From IDS-8 sp964491485 (lineage in GTDB: Bacteria; Pseudomonadota; Gammaproteobacteria; Steroidobacterales; Woeseiaceae), in the NCBI GenBank assembly GCA_964491485.1, contig CAZBGV010000143.1, forward strand, positions 1-8,523: a DNA stretch of 8,523 nt, given 5' to 3'. Within the stretch, counting starts at the first letter, position 1. Each line of letters starts with the position of its first letter. The notes under the pieces are model-generated. The model did no database searches. It was not told where the DNA came from and was given only the letters and a program-made list of their open reading frames with translations. Below, piece after piece: positions 1 through 6,257 of the stretch. A program made the translations under genes and the position numbers.

Positions 1-90
1 TCGGCCCCTTGGGGCCACCCATGGGCCCCTCGGGATATCGATCGGCCCTTCGATACCCATCGAATTGCGGCCTCGGCCCCTCCGAGTGGG
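1..90. repeat. Hairpin-rich left edge with degenerate copies of the ACCCAT repeat
   Basis: No gene is supported here. The stretch is dense in short inverted repeats: GGCCCC/GGGGCC at 3-16, GGGCC (23-27) facing GGCCC (44-48), TTCGAT-ACCC-ATCGAA at 49-64 (perfect 6-base stem, 4-base loop), and CTCGG-CCCCT-CCGAG at 72-86. The string ACCCATCGAATT at 55-66 resembles the dispersed repeat seen near 7057-7122. It may be the end of a repeat array that continues to the left of the window. Positions 91-225 show nothing I can name. Confidence 0.4.
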
Positions 91-225
91 CGCGGTAGCG
101 ACCGGGAAACCCGTGCGTCCGCCTTTCGTCTCAGCTGCGCGCGCCGGTGGCGGCCTTTCGGGGCAGGCACCAAAAGACGACAATGCACCTGTCGATCACT
201 CGCTCGGGCGGGAACCGCCGAGCCA

Positions 226-244
226 GGACACCCATCAAATATTC
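226..244 (+). repeat. Single copy of the GGACACCCATC dispersed repeat, upstream of mobA
   Basis: GGACACCCATCAAATATTC lies directly before the mobA start codons. Its first 14 bases are identical to part of the repeat copy at 7057-7087, about 6.8 kb away. It occupies the place where a ribosome binding site for mobA would be expected, and no clear Shine-Dalgarno sequence is present there. Confidence 0.55.
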
Positions 245-247
245 AAA

Positions 248-862
248 ATGGCCGAAACAACCATGAACCAGCCCCGCCACGCGCGTCAGCCGATCTGGGG
301 ACTCGTGCTTTCCGGAGGGCGGAGTCGCCGGATGGGGCGAGACAAGGCCCTCCTCGAGCAGGACGGCCGCACCGCGCTCGACCGCGCCGTCGCGCTGCTC
401 GCACGCCATCTCGAGCGAGTCTTCGTCTCCGTTCGTCCCGACCAGGCGACGGATGCGGTGCGTGCCCGCTACGACCAGATCGTCGATCGCTACGAAAATA
501 TCGGTCCCGCCGCCGGCATCCTGTCCGCGCTGGAGGCGTACCCGAACGTGGCCTGGCTGGTCCTGGCCTGCGACCTGCCGAACGTCGAGGATGCGACCCT
601 CACGAGCCTGCTGAACAGCCGCTCACAGCGGCCCTTTACCGCGTTCCGCAGCAGCCGCGACGGCTTGCCCGAGCCGCTGTGCGCGATCTACCGTCCAGCA
701 GCGCGCCCGCTGGTCGCCGGGTTTGTCGGCGAGGGCGTCGTCTGCCCGCGCAAGATGCTGATTCGCTCCGATTCAGAGCTTCTGGAGCTTCCCTTCCCCG
801 ACTCGCTCGAGAACGTGAACACGCCCGAGGATCTCGAGCGTCTCCGGAGCAACGCATTATGA
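248..862 (+). CDS. mobA: Molybdenum cofactor guanylyltransferase MobA
   Basis: Cytoplasmic enzyme that transfers GMP from GTP to molybdenum cofactor, giving the guanine-dinucleotide form used by DMSO-reductase-family enzymes. Numbered from the ATG at 263 (199 residues, normal for the family), the nucleotide-binding loop is LSGGRSRRMGRDK at 16-28. It is followed by GPAAG (81-85), the metal-site ACDLP (102-106), PEPLCAIYRP (136-145) and the C-terminal NVNTPEDL (184-191). ATG codons at 248 and 263 are both possible and neither has a clear ribosome binding site. A reading frame open from a TTG at 65 adds low-complexity, repeat-derived residues and is not credible. The stop overlaps the moaD start by 4 bases (ATGA), so the two are likely translationally coupled. 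The family call is strong. GTP rather than CTP specificity is inferred from closer motif resemblance to MobA than to MocA. Confidence 0.9.
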   Translation: MAETTMNQPRHARQPIWGLVLSGGRSRRMGRDKALLEQDGRTALDRAVALLARHLERVFVSVRPDQATDAVRARYDQIVDRYENIGPAAGILSALEAYPNVAWLVLACDLPNVEDATLTSLLNSRSQRPFTAFRSSRDGLPEPLCAIYRPAARPLVAGFVGEGVVCPRKMLIRSDSELLELPFPDSLENVNTPEDLERLRSNAL

Positions 863-1104
863 GCAAGCGCATTACGGTGCGTTACTTCGCATCGTTCCGC
901 GAGCGTGCCGGCACCGAAAGCGAAACCCTCCTGATCGACGCCGCCACGACCCGCGACGTCTTCGAACGCGTTCGCGCCCGCATTGGCCCGACAGAGCCGC
1001 TCGGGCACTGCAAGGTCGCCGTCAACGACGAGATGACGGGTTGGGACACCCACGTGCAGGACGGTGACACCGTCCTCCTGTTCCCGCCGGTCGCGGGTGG
1101 CTGA
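859..1104 (+). CDS. moaD: Molybdopterin synthase small (sulfur carrier) subunit MoaD
   Basis: Ubiquitin-like sulfur carrier of 81 residues. Its C-terminus is thiocarboxylated and donates sulfur to cyclic pyranopterin monophosphate inside the MoaD2-MoaE2 complex. The sequence shows the family start (ITVRYFASFRERAG), a FPPVAGG end with the essential terminal Gly-Gly, and the usual length. The ATG at 859 is supported by GGAG at 846-849, nine bases upstream, and by the 4-base overlap with mobA. A longer in-frame start at 679 lies inside mobA and is a shadow. moaE begins one base after the stop, consistent with matched production of the two subunits. Confidence 0.95.
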   Translation: MSKRITVRYFASFRERAGTESETLLIDAATTRDVFERVRARIGPTEPLGHCKVAVNDEMTGWDTHVQDGDTVLLFPPVAGG

Positions 1105-1105
1105 C

Positions 1106-1543
1106 ATGCTGCGCATCACGCGCGAGCCGATCCGTCCCGACGCGCTGCGCGCCGAGCTCGTCGATCCGGCGGCGGGCGCATTCGCCGCATTCGAAGGCTG
1201 GATACGCAACGTGAACGAAGGTCGCGATGTTCTGCGGCTGGAATACGAAGCTTACGAGCCGCTCGCGATCAAGGAAGGGGAAAAGATCATCGCCGAAGCT
1301 CGCGAACGCTGGCCGATCCTGCACGCTGCCTGCGTGCACCGGCACGGGTTGCTCGAGATCGGCGAGTGCGCCGTCTGGGTCGGAGTCTCGTCCGCCCATC
1401 GCGACGCAGCCTTCCATGCCTGCCGCTACGTCATCGATCAGGTCAAAGTGCGATTGCCGATCTGGAAAAAGGAACACTACGCGGACGGCCGTTCCGGGTG
1501 GGTCAACTGCCAGCGCTGCGCGGAGCACACCGACCACCGATAA
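1106..1543 (+). CDS. moaE: Molybdopterin synthase catalytic subunit MoaE
   Basis: Large subunit of molybdopterin synthase, 145 residues. It inserts two sulfurs, supplied by MoaD, into cyclic pyranopterin monophosphate to make molybdopterin. Visible family motifs are FEGWIRNVNEGRDV (29-42), HRHGLLEIGE (78-87), SSAHRDAAFHAC (95-106) and VKVRLPIWKKE (113-123). Lys114 and Lys121 sit seven residues apart, as do the catalytic Lys119 and Lys126 of the E. coli enzyme. The ATG at 1106 is one base after the moaD stop, with a GGGTGG stretch upstream inside the end of moaD. It is the last gene of the mobA-moaD-moaE operon. moaA, moaB and moaC are not in the window and must lie elsewhere. The next gene converges 60 bases away, and I see no clear terminator between them. 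Confidence 0.95.
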   Translation: MLRITREPIRPDALRAELVDPAAGAFAAFEGWIRNVNEGRDVLRLEYEAYEPLAIKEGEKIIAEARERWPILHAACVHRHGLLEIGECAVWVGVSSAHRDAAFHACRYVIDQVKVRLPIWKKEHYADGRSGWVNCQRCAEHTDHR

Positions 1544-1603
1544 AGCAGTCGGCCGCCAGTCATTCCCGGCCCATGAAGCGGCGCGGTTCTTTCTCCGACC
1601 AGG

Positions 1604-2236
1604 TCAGGGCAGCCGCCGCAAGTCTTCGGGCCGGTCCACGTCGACCGCCGCCGGCTCGAAGCGGACGCTCTCAACCCGCGCGCCGGCGCGCCCGATCACC
1701 GCTCGCGCCCCGCGATCCCCGGAAAGCCCGGCGAGCTGCCCGATGCAAGCGGCCGGGAACAGTGCCGGCGGGCCGAGCACGCCGGCGAAGGTCGTGGCGA
1801 CGATGGCTTCCGGCGTCCGTTGCCAGCGCGCAATGAGTGCCGCGATGTGCTCCGCCGTGACGAGCGGCTGGTCCGCCAGCATGATGACCACCGCCTCGGC
1901 GGCATGGCGCACCGCCCCGGCCCCGAGCGCGATGGAGCCGCCGATCCCGGAGCGCCAGCCCGGGTTGCGGACGAGGAAGCCCGCGAGCGGGGCGCAAGCG
2001 TCGAACACTGCTTGCCAGTTGCTGCCCGCCACGAGCACGCTGCGTGCGCCGCATACTGCCTCTGCGGCGCGCATGGCGCGGGCCGCGAGCGGTTGCCCGC
2101 GCCAGGTCTGCAACAGTTTGTCGCCCCCGAAGCGGCTGCCGCCACCGGCGGCGAGGACCACGGCGAAAACCCCGGACGATGGCATTGCCCGCGTAGCGAA
2201 CCCGCTGAAAACCGCAGTCTCGCCGCCCTGGGTCAT
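1604..2236 (-). CDS. mocA: Molybdenum cofactor cytidylyltransferase, MocA family
   Basis: NTP-transferase of the MocA type, expected to join CMP from CTP to molybdenum cofactor to give the cytosine-dinucleotide form needed by xanthine-oxidase-family hydroxylases. In the 210-residue reading, motifs are LAAGGGSRFGGDK (28-40), NPGWRSGIGGSI (91-102), ADQP (121-124), GPPALF (155-160), GDRGAR (173-178) and VDVDRPEDL (198-206). The GW.SG..GS block and the GPPALF/GDRGAR blocks separate it from MobA. The start at 2236 has AGGGAG 11 bases upstream; an internal ATG at 2185 gives 193 residues, nearer the usual length, but has no visible ribosome binding site. It converges on moaE and is divergent from the maoC-like gene, with about 100 bases between starts. 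No molybdoenzyme or XdhC-like partner is adjacent, so its client enzyme is unknown. Confidence 0.85.
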   Translation of the reverse strand: MTQGGETAVFSGFATRAMPSSGVFAVVLAAGGGSRFGGDKLLQTWRGQPLAARAMRAAEAVCGARSVLVAGSNWQAVFDACAPLAGFLVRNPGWRSGIGGSIALGAGAVRHAAEAVVIMLADQPLVTAEHIAALIARWQRTPEAIVATTFAGVLGPPALFPAACIGQLAGLSGDRGARAVIGRAGARVESVRFEPAAVDVDRPEDLRRLP

Positions 2237-2279
2237 GCGCGCAATGGCTCCCTACCACAGCAAAGCGCCATCTGCACCC

Positions 2280-2308
2280 TTGCTCCGCCGTCGCGTTGTG
2301 TGTATCTG
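2280..2308 (+). promoter_or_regulatory. Possible sigma-70-like promoter for the acyl-CoA operon
   Basis: In the divergent intergenic region, TTGCTC (2280-2285) and TATCTG (2303-2308) are separated by 17 bases and lie about 30 bases before the chosen maoC start. Both boxes are weak matches to consensus. Position and spacing are the main support. Confidence 0.2.
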
Positions 2309-2337
2309 TGTTCTGCCGGACGGACAAGGAAACGGCG

Positions 2338-2826
2338 TTGCACGTCATAAAATCCATAGAAGATGCGAAGGCCCTGGAGGGTACCGAGGTCGGGCTCTCC
2401 GAGTGGATCGAGATCGACCAGGCGCGCCTCGACAAATTCGCCGAGGCGACCGGAGACTACCAGTGGATCCACGTCGATACCGAGCGTGCCGCGCGCGAGC
2501 TGCCAGGCGGGCGGACCATTGCGCACGGCTATCTCACGCTGTCGCTCATTCCCGCGTTGACGGGGCAGTTCGTGCGTGTCGAAAATCTCACCCGGGCCCT
2601 GAACTACGGCTGCAACAAAGTGCGTTTCTATTCCATGGTGCCGGTCGGCAGTCGCGTCAGGGCTCGCGCCGTCGTCAAGCAGGCGCGCCAGCGCGCCGGC
2701 GCGCTGCATCTCGTGTCCGAGATCACCGTCGAGATCGAAGGCGAGCGCAAGCCCGCCTGTGTCGCCGAGACGATTGGCATGTATTTTTTCGAGCAGCCCG
2801 GCGGCGAGCAACTCACTGGATCATGA
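2338..2826 (+). CDS. MaoC-family (NodN-like) enoyl-CoA hydratase/dehydratase
   Basis: Hot-dog-fold hydratase of 162 residues, the usual NodN-like size. It probably adds water to, or removes it from, an enoyl/3-hydroxyacyl thioester. The catalytic Asp and His of the hydratase-2 motif are in ATGDYQWIHVDTERA (Asp40, His45). IAHGYLTLS (61-69) and the NYGCNKVRF...VPVGSRVRAR block (89-110) are typical of the NodN-like subgroup. I chose the TTG at 2338 because AGGA lies seven bases upstream and family homology begins there. An in-frame TTG at 2296 would add 14 residues with no family similarity. It is first in a plus-strand run with an acyl-CoA ligase, an SDR-fold protein and a thioesterase, which suggests work on a CoA-bound acyl chain. 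The stereochemistry and chain length of its substrate cannot be read from the sequence. Confidence 0.88.
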   Translation: MHVIKSIEDAKALEGTEVGLSEWIEIDQARLDKFAEATGDYQWIHVDTERAARELPGGRTIAHGYLTLSLIPALTGQFVRVENLTRALNYGCNKVRFYSMVPVGSRVRARAVVKQARQRAGALHLVSEITVEIEGERKPACVAETIGMYFFEQPGGEQLTGS

Positions 2827-2884
2827 CCTCCCGGGCCGCGCCCGCGGCAGGCAGCGAGCACTGCGCCGGCACCGTCGTTCTGTT

Positions 2885-2902
2885 ACATTGCCCGAACAAT
2901 GT
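2885..2902. promoter_or_regulatory. Perfect inverted repeat upstream of the acyl-CoA ligase gene
   Basis: ACATTG (2885-2890) and CAATGT (2897-2902) form a perfect 6-base inverted repeat around a 6-base spacer, in the 103-base gap between the maoC-like stop and the ligase start. It is an A/T-richer patch in otherwise G+C-rich DNA. It could be an operator half-site pair for a dimeric regulator or a small RNA hairpin. No regulator gene is adjacent, so the role is unassigned. Confidence 0.3.
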
Positions 2903-2929
2903 CGCGTACCTGATCAATTGGGGGAATCC

Positions 2930-4582
2930 ATGCGCGGCCTGATGATGAACATGCCATTGCTCATCTCCGCAATCGCCCGGCACGCGGAGACGAATTTCGG
3001 CGATCGGGAGATCGTCTCCGTGACCCACGATTGCCCGCTGCATCGCTATCGCTATGCCGATTGCATCCGCCGCGCTCGCCGCCTTGCGAATGCACTCGAT
3101 CGCCTGGGCCTCTCGCGGGGCGATCGTGTCGCCACGCTCGCGTGGAACGACTACCGGCATCTCGAAGCCTACTACGGGATCGGCGGCGCGGGTTACGTGT
3201 GTCACACGATCAACCCACGGCTGTTCGCCGACCAGATCGCATTCATCATCAACCACGCGCAGGATCGCTGGATCTTCACCGATCCGATGTTCCTGCCGCT
3301 GCTCGAGAAAATCGCCGACAAAATCCCGAATGTCGAAGGCTACGTCGTGCTGACCGACGATGCGCACATGCCGCAGACCTCGTTGCCGGGCGCGCGCTCC
3401 TACGAAGCCCTGCTCGCTGCCGAGCACGATGACTACGTCTGGCCCGTGCTCGATGAGAACGACGCGGTCTCGCTCTGCTATACATCGGGGACGACCGGCG
3501 ATCCCAAAGGCGTGCTCTACAGCCACCGCTCGACGGTGCTGCATGCGTATGCCGCCGTCGCCCCTGACGTGATGGGTTTCTCGACGCGCGACTGCGTGCT
3601 GCCGGTCGTGCCGCTGTTCCATGTCAATGCTTGGGGCACGCCGTATTCCGCCCTGATGGTCGGCGCCAAGCTCGTCTTCCCCGGCAGCAAGATGGGCGAC
3701 GGGGAGACGCTGTACCGCCTGATCGAATCGGAACGGGTGACGGCGGCGCTTGGCGTGCCCACTATCTGGTCCGCGCTGCTCCAGTACGCGGCCAGGACGG
3801 GCCAGCGCTTGAACTCGCTGCAGCGGACCTGCATCGGCGGTGCGGCCGTGCCCGAATCGATGATCCGTGAATTCCAGGACAAGCACGGCGTCGAAGTCAG
3901 GCAGGGTTGGGGCATGACGGAGATGAGCCCGATCGGCACCGTGAACACGCTCAAGGCGGGCATGCAGGACCTGCCGCCGGACGAGATCGTGAAGATCAAG
4001 GCCAAAGCGGGCCGCGGAGTCTTCGGCGTCGAGATGCGCATCGTGGACGACGCCGGCAAAGTGCTGCCGTGGGATGGCGAAGCTTTCGGCGCGTTGCAGG
4101 TGCGCGGTGCCTGGATCTGCAGCGGCTATTTCCGCTTGTCGCACTGTACGGCCATGACCGACGACGGCTGGTTCGACACCGGCGATGTCGCGACCATCGA
4201 TCCGGACGGCTTCCTCAATATCACCGACCGGACCAAGGACGTCATCAAGTCGGGTGGCGAGTGGATCAGCTCGATCCAGCTCGAAAACATCGCCGTGGGA
4301 CACCCCGCCGTGCAGGAAGCCGCGGTCGTCGCGGTGCCCCACGAGAAATGGGCGGAGCGACCGTTGCTCGTGATCGTGAAAGTGGAGGGCGCGGAGGTGA
4401 CCCGCGAGGAATTGCTCGCCTGGTTCGACGGCAAGGTTGCGAGCTGGTGGGTGCCCGACGACGTTGTGTTCGTGGACGAGATCCCGCACACCGCGACGGG
4501 CAAGATCCGGAAGACCGAGCTGCGCCGCCGCTTCGCCGAATACACGCTGCCATGCGCTGCCCGCGAGACGGTACATGGCTGA
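2930..4582 (+). CDS. AMP-forming fatty acyl-CoA ligase (DmdB/AlkK-like)
   Basis: Adenylate-forming enzyme of 550 residues. It activates a carboxylic acid with ATP to an acyl-AMP and then transfers the acyl group to CoA. All signature motifs are intact: P-loop YTSGTTGDPKG (184-194), PLFHVNAWG (228-236), GWGMTEMSP (326-334), GWFDTGD (413-419), DRTKDVIKSGGEWIS (433-447), and TATGKIRK with catalytic Lys525 near the end. The opening MMNMPLLI and the NPRLFADQIAFIINHA and ASWWVPDDVVFVDEIPHTATGK stretches resemble ligases usually named medium/long-chain fatty acyl-CoA or 3-methylthiopropionyl-CoA ligase. These names do not fix the substrate. The ATG at 2930 is supported by GGGGA five bases upstream; earlier in-frame starts fall in unconserved sequence. 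Its last 8 bases overlap the SDR gene, which suggests coupled translation. Confidence 0.93.
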   Translation: MRGLMMNMPLLISAIARHAETNFGDREIVSVTHDCPLHRYRYADCIRRARRLANALDRLGLSRGDRVATLAWNDYRHLEAYYGIGGAGYVCHTINPRLFADQIAFIINHAQDRWIFTDPMFLPLLEKIADKIPNVEGYVVLTDDAHMPQTSLPGARSYEALLAAEHDDYVWPVLDENDAVSLCYTSGTTGDPKGVLYSHRSTVLHAYAAVAPDVMGFSTRDCVLPVVPLFHVNAWGTPYSALMVGAKLVFPGSKMGDGETLYRLIESERVTAALGVPTIWSALLQYAARTGQRLNSLQRTCIGGAAVPESMIREFQDKHGVEVRQGWGMTEMSPIGTVNTLKAGMQDLPPDEIVKIKAKAGRGVFGVEMRIVDDAGKVLPWDGEAFGALQVRGAWICSGYFRLSHCTAMTDDGWFDTGDVATIDPDGFLNITDRTKDVIKSGGEWISSIQLENIAVGHPAVQEAAVVAVPHEKWAERPLLVIVKVEGAEVTREELLAWFDGKVASWWVPDDVVFVDEIPHTATGKIRKTELRRRFAEYTLPCAARETVHG

Positions 4583-5318
4583 GGCCGCAAGACTTTATGG
4601 CATGCGCGCCGTCGTTACGGGGGCCGGCGACGGTATCGGCGAGGCGATCGTGCGCACGTTCGTGAAGCACGGCGCGGAGATCCTCGCCGTCGACGAGCCG
4701 GGTTCCGGTGTCGAAGGCGTGTTCCGCCGCGTGCAGGGCGTCATCCCCCTGGCCATGCCGGCGGATGCGTCCCTGCCCGTGCGCCTCGCGAAAGTGAGCA
4801 AGGAGGAGCTCGGCGGCGCGGATATCCTGGTCAACAACTTCGCGCGCCACGTCGACGGCACCGCGGAGCCGGCGGCCGTCCTCGCACGGTTGCTCGACTA
4901 CATCCGTGCCACGTCGCAGGAGATGCTGGCGCTGCTGAAGCGCAGCCCGGCCGGACGCGTCATCAACGTGGGTTTTCTAGCGAGCGCGTTCGGGCCCGAA
5001 GGCGAGGCCGCAGTCGGGGAAGCCGAGACCGCGATTGCGGCGCTGACCGCTGAGCAAGCCGCCGAGTTCGGCAGCCATGGCATCAACGCGAGCTACATTC
5101 AACCCGGCGCGATCATGACTCCGCAAAGCCGGCTGGTGTTCGACGCGGACAAGGCCTTCCGCGACCGCTGCATTCGTCGTTCTGCCGCCCGCCGATTGGG
5201 CGAGCCGCTCGACGTCGCCAAAGTGGCGCTGTTCCTTGCTTCCGGCGATGCCGTGTTCGTGAGCGGCACCGGTATCGCCGTGCACGGCGGCATCATGCCC
5301 GGCATGGAAGGCGACTGA
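4575..5318 (+). CDS. SDR-fold protein with degenerate catalytic site
   Basis: Short-chain dehydrogenase/reductase fold, 247 residues, normal length. The cofactor loop VTGAGDGIG (14-22) is intact. LVNNFA (85-90) occupies the NNAG site, and the C-terminal GINASYIQPGAIMTP (169-183) and ALFLAS...SGTGIAVHGG (218-239) match classical SDRs. The catalytic part does not. Using the following TAIAALT as the anchor, the YxxxK pair becomes Val147 and Glu151, and the usual catalytic Ser position falls near Phe134, although Ser137 is close by. The DNA reads cleanly through this stretch with no sign of a frameshift. Family knowledge says that losing Tyr and Lys abolishes normal dehydrogenase chemistry. I infer either a non-catalytic nucleotide- or acyl-CoA-binding role, or an unusual mechanism. 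It starts inside the ligase gene and is followed 9 bases later by tesB, so it belongs to the acyl-CoA operon. Confidence 0.85.
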   Translation: MAEAARLYGMRAVVTGAGDGIGEAIVRTFVKHGAEILAVDEPGSGVEGVFRRVQGVIPLAMPADASLPVRLAKVSKEELGGADILVNNFARHVDGTAEPAAVLARLLDYIRATSQEMLALLKRSPAGRVINVGFLASAFGPEGEAAVGEAETAIAALTAEQAAEFGSHGINASYIQPGAIMTPQSRLVFDADKAFRDRCIRRSAARRLGEPLDVAKVALFLASGDAVFVSGTGIAVHGGIMPGMEGD

Positions 5319-5327
5319 ACCGGACTC

Positions 5328-6236
5328 GTGGCCCCCGTTCTCGCCGATCTGCTGGGCCTGCTGCGTCTCGAGCGCATCGAGGAGAACATCTTTCGCGGCG
5401 AGAGCCGTGATATCGGCGGTGAGCAGGTCTTCGGCGGCCAGGTGCTCGGTCAAGCGCTGTCCGCCGCGGACCAGACGATCGATGTGGGCGAGCGTACCGC
5501 TCACTCGCTGCATGCGTACTTTCTGCGGCGCGGTGACGTGCGCGCGCCAATTGTGTACGAGGTCGACCGGCAACGTGACGGCGGCAGCTTCTCCGTGCGG
5601 CGCGTCGTCGCGATTCAGCACGGGCGTCCGATCTTCAACCTCGCGGCGTCGTTCCACAAGCATGAGGAAGGGCTCGAGCACCAGGCGCCGATGCCGGAGG
5701 TCGAGGGACCGGACGGGCTGAAGGACGTCACGAGCGTGCCGGCGGACGTGGTTGCCGCACTGCCGGAGAAGCTCCGGCGCTATCTCCTCGAGAAGAGACC
5801 GTTCGAGTTCCGCCCCGTCGACCCGGTGAATTTCGTCCATCCCGAGGTGCGGCCGCCGGTGAAGCATCTCTGGATTCGCGCCGTTGACCGGCTGCCGGAC
5901 GATCCCGGGCTGCATCAACAGCTGCTCGCTTACGTCTCGGATTACGAGCTCCTCGGCACGTGCATCCTGCCGCACGGGTTCTCTTTCGGGCAGGGCAACC
6001 TGCAGATGGCGAGTCTCGACCACGCTCTGTGGCTGCACAGGCCGTTCCGGGTCGACGATTGGCTGCTCTACTCATTCGACAGCCCGAACGCCTACGGTGC
6101 GCGCGGACTCGCACGCGGCCAGTTCTTTACGCGCGGCGGGGAGCTGGTCGCCTCGGTCGCACAGGAGGGCCTGATCCGCGTGCTGGAGCACGGCGGCAAG
6201 AAGCCTCGCCGTTCCGACCCGCGCCTGCAGGCCTGA
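5328..6236 (+). CDS. tesB: Acyl-CoA thioesterase II, TesB type
   Basis: Double hot-dog thioesterase of 302 residues (E. coli TesB has 286) that hydrolyses acyl-CoA to free acid and CoA in the cytoplasm. N-terminal family blocks are GGEQVFGGQVLGQALSAA (30-47), HSLHAYFLRRGD (59-70), RDGGSFSVRRV (83-93) and ASFHKHEEGLEHQ (107-119). The catalytic triad known from E. coli (Asp204, Thr228, Gln278) corresponds to Asp205 in YVSDYELLGT, Ser229 in ASLDHALW and Gln279 in VAQEGLIR; Ser for Thr is conservative. The start is the GTG at 5328, nine bases after the SDR stop, with only a weak ribosome binding site, so it probably depends on coupling. In this operon it may release the product, or recycle CoA when acyl-CoA accumulates. 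It converges with gpmA across 21 bases. Confidence 0.95.
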   Translation: MAPVLADLLGLLRLERIEENIFRGESRDIGGEQVFGGQVLGQALSAADQTIDVGERTAHSLHAYFLRRGDVRAPIVYEVDRQRDGGSFSVRRVVAIQHGRPIFNLAASFHKHEEGLEHQAPMPEVEGPDGLKDVTSVPADVVAALPEKLRRYLLEKRPFEFRPVDPVNFVHPEVRPPVKHLWIRAVDRLPDDPGLHQQLLAYVSDYELLGTCILPHGFSFGQGNLQMASLDHALWLHRPFRVDDWLLYSFDSPNAYGARGLARGQFFTRGGELVASVAQEGLIRVLEHGGKKPRRSDPRLQA

Positions 6237-6238
6237 TG

Positions 6239-6253
6239 CCCGCCGCGGGCGGG
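6239..6253. terminator. G+C-rich hairpin between the convergent tesB and gpmA genes
   Basis: CCCGCC (6239-6244), loop GCG, GGCGGG (6248-6253) form a perfect 6-base stem in the 21-base gap between two convergent stop codons. The symmetry would serve both strands, but neither side has a T-tract, so classical intrinsic termination is not assured. Confidence 0.35.
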
Positions 6254-6257
6254 TGGC

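Noticed and set aside
65..247. N-terminal extension of mobA from a TTG at 65
   Set aside because: The added residues have no family similarity, run through hairpin and repeat DNA, and would make the protein about 60 residues too long.
1544..1603. Terminator between the convergent moaE and mocA genes
   Set aside because: No stable stem followed by a T-tract could be found on either strand.
1227..2942. Long plus-strand open frame of 571 codons across moaE, mocA and maoC
   Set aside because: Arg/Ser/Pro/Ala-rich composition and overlap with three well-supported genes in other frames mark it as a G+C-rich shadow.
2813..4576. Long minus-strand open frame of 587 codons opposite the acyl-CoA ligase gene
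   Set aside because: His/Arg/Asp-rich translation with no recognisable motif, antisense to a gene with every family signature intact.
4977..6038. Minus-strand open frame of 353 codons opposite the SDR and tesB genes
   Set aside because: Antisense shadow; the plus-strand proteins carry clear conserved motifs over the same region.
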